From: Cladopsammia gracilis
Taxonomy: Eukaryota; Cnidaria; Anthozoa; Scleractinia; Dendrophylliidae
Direction of reading: 5' to 3'
DNA length: 64,000 nt
Assembly (NCBI GenBank): GCA_022457155.1
Contig: JAJGOT010000113.1
Span: 682,001-746,000 of the forward strand
Shown one piece after another: positions 47,496 through 57,400 of this stretch. Position 1 is the first letter of the stretch, and the number at the start of each line of letters is the position of its first letter. Under the pieces are notes generated by a model. It was not told the DNA's origin. It saw only the letters and a program-made list of their open reading frames with translations, and did not search any database. The position numbers and the translations under genes were made by a program.

Positions 47496-49130
47496 GGTGG
47501 CTCCAAGTAGTTTTTTTGGGTCACACTTCCCTTTTTGAATGCGCTTATACATAATCTTACACTGTGTGGATTATAGCACATTTATTCGCTTGTCGCGGGT
47601 AGCCCCAAAATCGAAAGAAATTTTGGAAAAAACTGTTTTCCGCCATATTTGTTTACCGTTGCTATGGAAACGCATAAAAAGAGCATCATCCAAAACTTTC
47701 ATCCAAGCCTAACATCTGGTATCAAAATCAGATTTATTGAGCTGAAGCAAGATTAGGCACTGTGCAATAATTACCTGGAAGGGGGGGGGGGGGGCACAAT
47801 ATAAACTCACAGCCTTAGGGAGCAGGGGTAACATGTAAATTTCTGGATAAGTGGGGGGGGGGGCAACTGAAAAACTGACTTTAAGACTAAAATACCAAAG
47901 ATATTTCACTTAAAATTATACTCATTACTTTCCGGACTGATTTATATAATACTTATAGGGCATTCAAAAATAAAACAGCGCTAACAGTTATTTAATTATA
48001 GTAACAGTGCCATGAGCGGTTCACCAATCTGGTCACACCACTAAAAATGATACTCATTACTTTCTGGGACTGATTTTGACAATGGCGGATAGTCACTTTT
48101 AAAGTGTCATATTTCCGCTCAGAATAAAGGAAAACGCGTCTTAGCTACTTACATTTTTCAAAATTTTCTGGGGCAGCATGCCCCCAGACCTCCCTGGGGA
48201 AGTGACATCGACGGCTATGTACGCCCTAGAAAAACTCACTCTTTCCCAGCAAATCAATTTGAGAGCTCTGGTGTTCCCAACAGCAAAACAACAACAAATG
48301 CCGATTGACATTAAATGTACAGAAATTTTAAGCCCAAAGTAAGTATCACATGAACCTCAGGACACCCCTCTAGATTCACCACTGGACGTAATTAATAAAC
48401 TGGAAATGCAGGTAACAAGACTGAAATTAACTTGACAAGATTATCAAAGTGATAAGTGTTTTTGTTGGTGTTTAAGATCTTGATGACAAAAACTCTTCAA
48501 CTAACTCTTCAGCTTATCCCATACAGCATTTAGAGTTTAACAGGTCTCCTAAACAAGCTTTATCAGTGTGAGACGTAAACAAAGCAAGAATATCTAGATC
48601 GACATTATCGATCCGTGGCACTCCATACTTCTCTGGCTCATATTCACCATCAACTGGTGTCCCTTCCCCCCCCCCCCCCCCCCCCAGTGAAAGAAAAATA
48701 GCAGAAGCTCTACTCTTTCGATTTTCCACAGCTAAAGAACTCCTTTTCCTGGCTTTCCTTATGTCTTCTTTCTTTCTCCTCGATTTTGATACGTTGGTTT
48801 TGGGGTTTTGGAACCAATAGAATAGGTGGCCTTGTATTTATTTGATGCAGTTTCAAGGTCCTCAATCAGTTGTACCGGAGGAAGAAATCCAACAAGTTAA
48901 CTAGGTATGAGGGAATCAATGGGAGGAGACTTTTTTCAAAGGGGGGATCCTTAATGTTATCATTATGTGAAGGGGGGGGGGGAATTAATTTTTGCCTAAT
49001 GAGAGGGGGGTATGACTTAGTTTTGGGCCATACTAACCCCCCCCCCTCCCTTCCAGGTAATTATTGCACAGTCCCTTATGTATAATCGCATTCAAAAAGG
49101 GAAGTGTGACCCAAAAAAAAAACTACTTGC
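47496..49130. mobile_element. TTAA-type element C with damaged right end
   Basis: The left end is TTAA-GGTGGCTCCAAGTAG. A ~55-bp subterminal block (GGGTCACACTTCCCTTTTTG) is repeated inverted at about 49085-49125. The right copy lacks the terminal GGTGGCTC. The motif TGCAATAATTACCTGGAAGG occurs at 47762 and, inverted, near 49045. Long G or C runs are at ~47779, ~47854, ~48668, ~48975 and ~49037. Confidence 0.6.
48444..48800 (-). pseudogene. ORF remnant inside element C
   Basis: A minus-strand frame runs from about 48800 through a basic segment (SKSRRKKEDIRKARKRSS), a Gly run encoded by the C homopolymer at 48667-48686, and DNVDLDILALFTSHTDKACL, to a stop near 48514. The same frame then continues ~20 more codons after the stop (EELVEEFLSSRS). 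It may be the C-terminus of the element's own protein. I do not recognise the family. Confidence 0.35.
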
Positions 49131-49369
49131 ACTATAATTTACACACAGAGTAAATTCTCTGATTCCTTGTTTGTATCACCAGTACTACGTGGCCCAACGA
49201 GATCAATTTTTTTTTCTTTCCCTCGTGTGGTCCCTCATTTGCTTACTAGGGCTAACGCTCAGTACAGGAAAATTTATGGGTTGACCTTAGTACTATAATT
49301 AATTTTTTACACGCAGAGTTAATTCTCTGATTCCTTGTTAGGCTTACATAGCGTACCGGCCTTTTCTGG
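49131..49369. other. Short direct duplication
   Basis: AATTCTCTGATTCCTTGTT with upstream ACAC-CAGAG occurs near 49150 and 49320. Confidence 0.5.
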
Positions 49370-50150
49370 ATTTACCTTTGAACATTCAGAACTTCTTTTT
49401 TGATTAGCGAAAGTATGGATAAGATAAAATTGGCATTCTATTACACAGGAAAAGTCGGCAATTTTAGAGTTTAAAGTTTTGGTGCAGCATACTGGAAAGC
49501 ACGTTCGCCATAGCCTGACAACTTTGCATGTGGAATTTTAAGGAGCTGATGGGTCGATGAGCGTAGTAGTCTAGTGGGTTTATATAGCTGTAACATGTCT
49601 GAAATATAACCGGGGGCTAATACATTTAGGGCCTTGTCAGTTAAAAGTAATAATTTAAATGATATTCTTTGCTTAACTGGTAACCAGTGTAGCTATTTAA
49701 GAATTAGCGTTATATGGTCATATTTACTGCTACATGTGATAAGGCGAGCTGCGAAGTTCAGAACATTTTGTAAGCGATGGAGTAAATATTGTGGAAGTCT
49801 ATACAGTAACGAATTGCAGTTACCAAGTTTGGTAGTAATAAAAGCATGGACCAAAGTCTCTGTTTCTGATATCGACAGACAGTTCCTAATTTTAGCTGTT
49901 ACGTAAATGGTAGAACGATACTGTATCTAATACATATATTACATATATTGTCACACAGTACAAGAAGTTCAATTTCAGTATGTGGTGCACTAACCACGAG
50001 TTTATCTCACTGATACAAGTTTCGATGCACGCTATAGCTTGTTGTGACCTGTTGTTGATCTGACTGAGTCAGTCTAAAAGAAAAATAAAGTTGCTTATCG
50101 TCCGCATATAAGTGATAATCAAGGCCATGCCTCCCGAATGCAAAACACTA
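49370..50150 (-). mobile_element. LINE reverse-transcriptase C-terminal fragment (L2/CR1-like)
   Basis: On the minus strand, through several frame breaks, the landmarks follow the usual order: the catalytic box YHLYADDKQLYFSF (YADD near 50099-50110), then HAFITTKLGNCNSLLYRLP, then LPVKQRISFKLLLLTDKALN, and finally GERAFQYAAPKL near 49490. Multiple stops and shifts make it a dead copy truncated at its 5' side. Confidence 0.8.
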
Positions 50151-50329
50151 TGGATACATCTGCGTTGGGCACAAAAACTACGACACGCATAAACCAAAGT
50201 TCACTTCTTATACTTTCTTATCGACAGCGTTTTTTCACGTATCTCATGAATACTTTATGAATATTTATTTTTCATAATATTTCAACCAAATGTATTCACG
50301 AGCTGCCCGTGCTTCATAGAGCATGGGGA

Positions 50330-51060
50330 TGGCTTTCAACTATTAGCTAATGCTAATGCGTTTAATGGACGATTCAGATGCGTGAGTTGATATTTGCTGC
50401 TATATCCACTTTCTTTTATTTGGCTCAAGAGAACAAGTTGATAGGTTTATTTCATTATAATTTAGCTCCAGAATTGTGGACATTTTAATAAGTTTGGTAC
50501 ACAGATGATTGCTTGATATTGTCGGTCCAATAGTTAATCTATGCATATGAACGTACTTAAATGAAATTTTCCCCATTGGCCATTGTTATACCTCTCTAGT
50601 TATAATTTTCTTTTCAAATTTTCCTTTGATTCAAACCTTTTTTTCTAGTCCTTTTTATTCTATTTAATGACCAAGTTACATATGGAAACATTTCGTATGT
50701 AACATTCATAAATTAATGTATTTTCGACCTATGATGTTTTTTTTTAAAGGCTCTCTTTCTGTTTCTTGAAATGCAGGGAAAGTCCCAGACTTACCAAGTA
50801 TTGCTGTACAATTGACAAGTTGCGTTGTGGTAATACTTCGATTCCGTGTAGCTTTTTATTTTACTAGTTTACTTTGGAGTTTATCAAAAATTTCGTACGA
50901 ACTGCGTTGGGAAATATCAACCAAATAGTGACAAAATAGATCACTTGTATCAGGCTAGGGTGGTTCTGCGTTACCTAGAAGTGCAGCCATGCAAATAACT
51001 TGTTATTTGACTTCAGTCAAACCGTTACACAGCTGTTATCACTTTCTAACGTTACGATCC
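50330..51060 (+). repeat. Fourth, diverged unit of the 1.13-kb array
   Basis: It starts with the same GATGGCTTTCAACTAT block as unit 1 and carries the GGAAAGTCCCAGACTTACC segment at 50777-50829 (53 nt; acceptor GCAG, donor GTAATA). The array was therefore split by insertion of element C and the LINE fragment. Confidence 0.75.
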
Positions 51061-52804
51061 CTTGTATAATTTCATTGTAAGTTATAAACATTAACTTACA
51101 AGATAATTAATTGAGTAACTTTCTGTTGGTTTTGACAAAAAATGGTAAAAAGCCCCGTATCACGGCCCCCTTAAAGAGCGAAGCAGGTAGCAAAGTACAC
51201 CGGCAAGAGGCGTCTTGGTTTATTGAAAGTTGTTTATTCCATGCAGCCTTTACCTCAATCAAAAGTTCGACTATCTAATTTCTGTTACAGCGACATCACA
51301 TTTTTCCATACAACAAAGGTTACTTGTTGTGTTAGTTTGTCTGTTATTAGAAAAGCAGAACTGCATGATAAAATTTTTCTAAGTTGTGCAAGACTAGGAC
51401 ATGGACTTGTGTCTGAAATAGAAAAAATGAAGAAACAGTTATAATTCTTTTTCAACTTAACGTAAATATTGTTTATATGCTACGAAAGTATGCCAAAGAA
51501 GTTTTAATGTCAGTATATGAGTTCTATTTAAATAATAGTGTGCTGTTTTTGCACAGTTTCCCCATTTTGATGGTGAAATGGGATGTTGGATTCAGAACCG
51601 GCAATTGAGGTTATAAGATAGATGTGTTTCTTTTCATCACTTTTGAGACGGGTTTTTTCTAGATACCCGCTGTAATTTCACATTTATGCAAATGTACAAT
51701 TCTGTTGGTATTTGGGTTGGAAGGGGTATGGATATTTTAAAACAATCCTGAACCAGTTTTTCTTTAAATTTTACTGTCACCCAAATATACAATTTACCCA
51801 AACAATGAAATCAAACCATCAATCTTACAATGCTCAAGCGTCAATGTATGAATACCGTCTTTTAAATTTCGTCTTTAGTCATCATTTCTAGATAAAGCAA
51901 CGTTGTTTACGTCTCCGAAAAATCTCATGTTTTGGATTCTAATTACATCCAGCCTTTCTGTACTGATCCTATTTTTCAGATATACAATTTTACTAATCTT
52001 CGACTGCTGTATTCCTTTTATTCCTTTTTTTATTCAATTTTGTTTGTTGTTGTTCACATCTGTTGATTTTCTCATCATTTCATCTTTTCTGTATGCTGAA
52101 TGTGTCTGTTCAAATCATTAAAGATTAATCTGTTGTAGTCTTTCAAAGAAAAAGAAAATAGTCAAATATTTACATCTTATTGGTTGTTATTTCACTAGGC
52201 CGATTTACTAGCTGAACATTCGTTCTAGGTGTTTGTTTATAGACCGACATTTAATAGTTAAACTTGACATTTGTTTTAACTGTGACATTTAACCCGGAAT
52301 TTAAGCCGCTAAAACTCAGAAGATTCAAATTACAAAAGCGCAAGCAACTTTTCAAAATGGTGGGAGACGAAGCATTTGTAATGACTTCTCTTTTATTGAT
52401 TCTCGCTATATTTATGCGAAGAAGGAGTTTCTTACAGAGGATGCGGTTAATTTCGGTCCTTCTAGGGGAAGATGCATGTGGCATAAATTGCAGTGGTGAT
52501 GGGCTGTAATGCGGTAACTAGTTCTGCACGCCGGCGCCGTGAAATAGATAAGGTCCTGGCCGAGGAACTGGGGAATCTAACGGGGCTGGAGGAATTGTAA
52601 TTTGAAAGAAATAGGAAGGATTCTTGAACTCCTTTGCCATTTTAAAAGTTCTGTTTCGAAAATTGAACCACGAGGCGAACTGAACCACGAAACGAGCGTC
52701 TGGTAAATAATATTGCCAGATTATTTGGCAGGCGTCTGTCACTACGCGCAATGCGATTGGCTGCGGCATTTATCAGGTATACCATCTCGCAAGGTAGTAT
52801 AACT
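51061..52804. other. No supported gene; a few unassigned frames
   Basis: A + strand frame at 51223-51444 is preceded by a possible acceptor (TTTATTCCATGCAG). Another at 52357-52509 starts MVGDEAFVMTSLLLILAIFM with an Arg cluster after it, and a minus-strand frame spans 52518-52769. None shows a family motif. A hairpin TTGTAAGTT/AACTTACAA lies near 51076-51102; a similar one is at 59113. Confidence 0.3.
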
Positions 52805-54100
52805 CCCGGCGTAGCCAATCGATAAAAATCGGTACCGGTAAAAATCGATAGAAATCAAGTGATTTTTATCGATTGGTAACGTAAATCGGTAGAAATCGAT
52901 AAAACAATTCGGTGTGTCCAATCGATATTATCGATTTTGTTTGATTTTATCGATTTCTAACGGAAAACGTTCTTTGTTTCTTTTTCGCATAAAAATAGCG
53001 GGTACACAATAAACAAAATGTACTTATTCAATTAAACATGTTTACTTCACCATTTGTAACGTGAAGGAGTTGATTTTCACGTTCACAAGAAACACGAAAC
53101 GATAAACACGAAACGATAAACAAAACAAGGCAAACGATAAATCGATAAATGCAGAAAAAAAGTTTACATTGTCAGCAACATAGAAATAACAAAACAGTCC
53201 TTTCAATTTTCTCGTAAAAATCATCTCCAGAACTCGAGATGCACACAGTGCCAGTTCTGGAAGCAGATGGCCTGTATATTTTGCCTTGTTGGAGACAGGA
53301 ACTCTGAAATGTGGTAATATGTGCCTTCGTATTCAACATAACTAGGGTGGGCAGTGTATTTTTTCAAATTTGCAGCTGAGAACTTGTCTTCTACGGAAAC
53401 ATCACGACGAGGACGTTTGTGAGTGCTTTCATATTCTCCATCATCCCATAGCATGTCCTTATCAGAATTTGATGTCGCTGTTTTGCCAGATAATTCAGTT
53501 GCTACATCAGAGTGACATTCACAGATAAAAGTATAGCTACTTTTAGCTGTGTCGTTTGAGAGTGATAATCCAACACAGGTGTCTCGAAACCGGTTTCCGC
53601 AGTTTGGAAAGTCGCATCCAATCCATTTTGCTGATCTAGGTGGTCGGAAATCCCTTTTTTGGTATTGACATCGTCTTAACTTATACAGGTAGCAATTATT
53701 GGGAGCATCATCGTCGACGTCTGTATTTTCATTTTGTGTGTTTTGTGTCGTAATGGTGGCAGTTGTGACGTCGTGGTCAACCGGCGTAGAGAAAGCCAGT
53801 CAAAGTGAAGCTGGGCAGTAAACGTTTGTTGTGTTGAATAAAAGACAATTCTATTCACTCGTTGTCTTTTGATTTTAATAAATAAGGCGATTATAATCGA
53901 TTTTAAAGGCCAAAATTTTACTCGTCGAAAATCGATAACAATCGGTGAAAATCAAGAAAAATCGATAAAACAAATGAGTGTGTCATCGATTTTTAGCGAT
54001 TGATCCATACAATCGATATCAATCAAATCAAATTTACCGATTTTTACCGATATATCGATTGATAAATCGGTACCGATTTTTATCGCTTGGCTACGCCGGG
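52805..54100 (-). mobile_element. 1.3-kb TIR element carrying a zinc-finger ORF
   Basis: The ends CCCGGCGTAGCCAATCGATA and TATCGCTTGGCTACGCCGGG are near-perfect complements over ~32 bp. The subterminal regions are packed with ATCGAT/AATCGGT motifs on both sides. The interior encodes a minus-strand ORF (separate entry). It looks like a DNA transposon deletion derivative that kept part of a protein; the superfamily is not assigned. Confidence 0.82.
53221..53797 (-). CDS. PHD-like zinc-finger ORF fragment in the TIR element
   Basis: A minus-strand frame is open for about 190 codons, from a stop near 53800 to the stop at 53221. Its order is an acidic stretch (NTDVDDDAPNN), CYLYKLRRCQYQKR, the zinc-finger-like KWIGCDFPNCGNRF then DTCVGL and FICECH, an acidic/basic linker with KRPRRD, and HPSYVEYEGTYYHISEF near the end. 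WIGCD...CVGL...FIC follows the PHD pattern, but the Cys spacing is C-x4-C and the usual His before the CVG Cys is absent. No in-frame ATG occurs before 53454, so it is probably the C-terminal exon or remnant of a transposon protein. Confidence 0.5.
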
Positions 54101-54198
54101 AAGAAGGAATGTAAGCCATGTCGCCATCCTGTCAAGAAGGTGTTTATTGAATAAAGTTTTACTCTTACAGCATTGTGCGCTTGTGATACAATGGATTT
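54101..54198. other. Short spacer between two elements
   Basis: Nothing recognisable. Confidence 0.3.
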
Positions 54199-54420
54199 GG
54201 GCCATTCCATTTAATGTCAGCACCCCCCTATTGAGGACCAGGGAAATCATAGGGGGGAGGGGGGGTAGCTATGTCGGTACCTTTTATCAATCAAACACAT
54301 CTTCCGTTCTCTGAAGGGGTAAATGTGTCGGCACTTTGTTCTTTCTTTCCTAAGGTGTAAAATTCATATTTGTTCCTCAATAGGGGGGGGGGGGGGTGCA
54401 GATATTAAATGGAATGGCCC
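54199..54420. mobile_element. MITE with GGGCCATTCCATTTAAT termini
   Basis: GGGCCATTCCATTTAAT at the left and ATTAAATGGAATGGCCC at the right are exact complements; just inside are runs of C and G respectively. Non-coding. Confidence 0.85.
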
Positions 54421-54498
54421 ATTTTCTTTTCACCAGTAAAAGTTTATGGACATGTAACCGACATCAATTACCGGCGCTTTTGGTACCTGCGTGGGTAC

Positions 54499-55072
54499 CT
54501 ATACCCTAGACTTTCTCGAACTGTCCGCCTTTATAGTGGTTCGTCGCTGACTGGCGACTCCTTCGCTCGGATTCATGTGCATGCTTAGTTCATCCGCAGT
54601 GTTCACTACACTTCTATCGACTATAAGTATATCCACCACAGGGGTGAGAGCCTTAGGTGGGAATTTTGAATGAAGGCAGTGCCACATAGCTCGATAACCC
54701 CTCACACAATCTGGCCCATCTAATTCTTGTTGGATAGCCCGGTGTAAATCCTTATCGTCGGTATTCGTATCCCTTCTTCTCAGTCCATACTCTCGAAGTC
54801 TGATGTGAAAGGTCCGCATATATAGACATTTCAATTGCGTGGTACTTCCTTAAAATGACCGAGCAATGAAATCTACGCTCGAAATAATAACGCATGAGAA
54901 CCTCCTCTTTATCGACAACTGCTCCACATCTGGAACAAAACACAAACGTGGTCTCAAGCTCTTCTGAGCAATACAAGCACTCCAGAAAACCATCCATCTT
55001 CTTCGCACTGCAGTTAACCTTTACTAGGCGCGTTGCGTCAGCGGTTGGGTTCGCACGTTGTATAAATGTCAT
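54499..55072 (-). pseudogene. Zinc-ribbon / integrase-like transposon protein, N-terminal fragment
   Basis: It starts near 55072, or more likely at the Met of MDGFLECLYC. A zinc ribbon follows (CLYCSEE...FCSRCGAVV), then RYYFERRFHCSVILRKYHAIEMS. A frame change near 54810 leads to IRLREYGLRRRDTN and GPDCVRGYRAMWHCL. This order (zinc ribbon, LRYYF helix-turn-helix, GYRSxWH) is that of a multicopy animal protein with an rve integrase core; the core itself is missing here. The family name is from memory of the motif order. Confidence 0.6.
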
Positions 55073-57239
55073 GAATTATATCACTTCTGTGTTGTGTTTA
55101 GTGAATTTTGATTTGTATTGACGAATTCGTTGTTGTGTTTTGCAGATATGGGCCACAGTACGTTTTTACAAAAAATCTAAAAATATATTTCAGGTCATAT
55201 ATTCTAAATCTATTCTTGAATCTTTTCTTGAATGTATATTCAAGAATATGTATTATAGAATATATATTCAATATATATTCAATATATTCTTGAATCTTTT
55301 TATTTAATTTCGAGGTGAGAGAACAGCGGTCAGCTCAGCGCGAGATTTCCCGTTCGTTCAAGCCATATGATTTAGCACGGACATTTCACTGTATGCATTT
55401 CCCTTTCAATATTTGATTCAACTCAAAACACAAATTCTCTTTACTGGTCCCCGTACATTTCGTACAACACAAATTAGGAAAAGGATCAAGAGAACTCATC
55501 TTGGATGATTATTATCTTAATTCTTATCCCCTTTGTACTTAATAATACATTTATACTCCAATGAGAATTTTGATACTGATCACTACCATGGCCATGGCTT
55601 AAAGGGTTAATTCAAAATGCACATATCCTATAGCCCGGACAGTTTCTCCTTCGTCGCGAACTAAGCACATTTTCTCTGATGATAATAATACCTCTGTTCC
55701 TTTATTCAGAGTTCAGAGCAACCCTTGTCTTTGCATATGGGCGCTACTACAAATACGTTTAATAGTAAAACCCCAACATGAGACAGATTGTAGTCAGCGT
55801 TTAAGTAAGAAAGATGTGTGATGTAACGAGCGTCACACAAATAATACATTTATGTAGCAAAGCTCGTTACTCAAAATTTTAAATATAGAAACAAATTATC
55901 GTCACCATTTTTGACAAATAAATCACTGTAGTACGTAACGTAAAACGTAGTACGTATAACGTAAAAAAAAAAAAACAGTGAAAAAAAAAAAGGAAAACAT
56001 AAAGCAAAAGAACGTAACAAAACGCACTTTACACGGATTCATACCAGGACCGTTCGAGTGCGAAACCACACACTACCATCTTTGGCTTGGCATTTCTTAA
56101 CAAAGATCGAATACTCTTAAGAGGCTTAAATAATTCTTTCCGTGAAAACTCTATGAACATTTCTGACTGCAGGGCATTTTAATATTCCATTTGAAAGCGT
56201 TCTCGTGAGTCCGGCCACTGATTTTGTAAGTGTCGAGAACATAACGATTTTATAGCGTTTCAAAGTATGCACAAGCTCGGAAAATTCGTCAACTACAAAA
56301 ACGAAATAATTTCTTTGAATCCTTTGGCATTTCCAAACAGAGATCGAATACTCTTGTAGGTTTAAGTGAGGCTTTCCGTGAAAATTCTGACTTGATTTGA
56401 TGAATTGATGAATTGATGACTGCCGGGCATTTACCATTGCGAATTTTTATTGCAGCTTTGAATCAATGATGGGCTAGTTTACAGAATTTTTACAGATGCA
56501 TATCTGCGAGTGAATGAGAATGTTTTGTGATTCAAATAAAAACTTATACAACAATGCACGATTTTTAATTTAAACACCGCGTCATCTGTTCCATTTCTGC
56601 TTCCTAAAGGCACAAAGGTGAATTCCCTTTTATACTCCTATTATTTAAGAAGAAAGTAAGGGGATCGTGTACATGATTCACGACTACTCCAGTTTCGTGG
56701 TTTCTTGTGTACGATAAATCATTCCAAAGGATGGCATCTGATTAAAAGACCACGAACTGTCATCCTTATAATATTTTCCCTACTTTAATAAGGTTATTTT
56801 TCAAGGAAAATGCAGGTTTGCTATCATAAACTTAATGTTAAGTTTTACGTATGACAGCAACGTTGGATTCACATTTCACGGGTTTTATTATTATAAATTA
56901 CGACAGAACATTAAAAACACGCGAACAATAACTGGCCGGTGTCATCCGCGATGAGATGACAACGGAACTGAAGAAAAAGAAGAAGGATGGTACAGAACAA
57001 AGTAATTTAATTGGTTCGCACGTTTTTGGCTTTTTTTAACTATCTTTATCCTTTTGGTTATTATTTCACTTCTTGGAGAGTAGGTTAAAAAAACTCACCT
57101 AGTAGTAAATTATCTAAATTTTATAATGAAGGAATTTGAGGAATGTGAAAACAATGAGTTTTAAATTGATAAAGGAAATATTTGCAGAATTTCGAAGTAT
57201 ATAAGTATTTAATATCAAAGATGAAATGTTATCTTTTTA
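55073..57239. other. No supported gene; AT-rich and duplicated sequence
   Basis: TTCTTGAAT/ATTCAAGAATAT repeats lie at 55205-55300. A ~100-bp block (AGATCGAATACTCTT...CTTTCCGTGAAAA) occurs at ~56105 and again at ~56340. The AGCCCGGACAGTTT...GACAGATTGTAGTC segment at 55631-55795 recurs at 58438-58640. Confidence 0.45.
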
Positions 57240-57400
57240 TAATGTTCATTAGTTACCTATTTACTTGTTAAATAGCTACTTAATTTACTCGTTATTCTGA
57301 AAAGCCCTTTTGGGACAAATAAAGTATATATGGATGGATGAATGGGTGGATGGATGGGTGGATGGATAGATGGGTGGGTGGATGGATAAATAGATGGATG
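57240..57400 (+). mobile_element. LINE 3' tail with (ATGG)n microsatellite
   Basis: AAAAGCCCTTTTGGGACAAA followed by TAAAGTATATATGGATGGATG is a typical LINE 3' end with a tetranucleotide tail at 57327-57400. No coding part remains. Confidence 0.55.

Noticed and set aside
53676..53858. 60-codon minus-strand ORF with an ATG
   Set aside because: It is in a different frame from the zinc-finger ORF, which has the domain-like motifs over the same bases.
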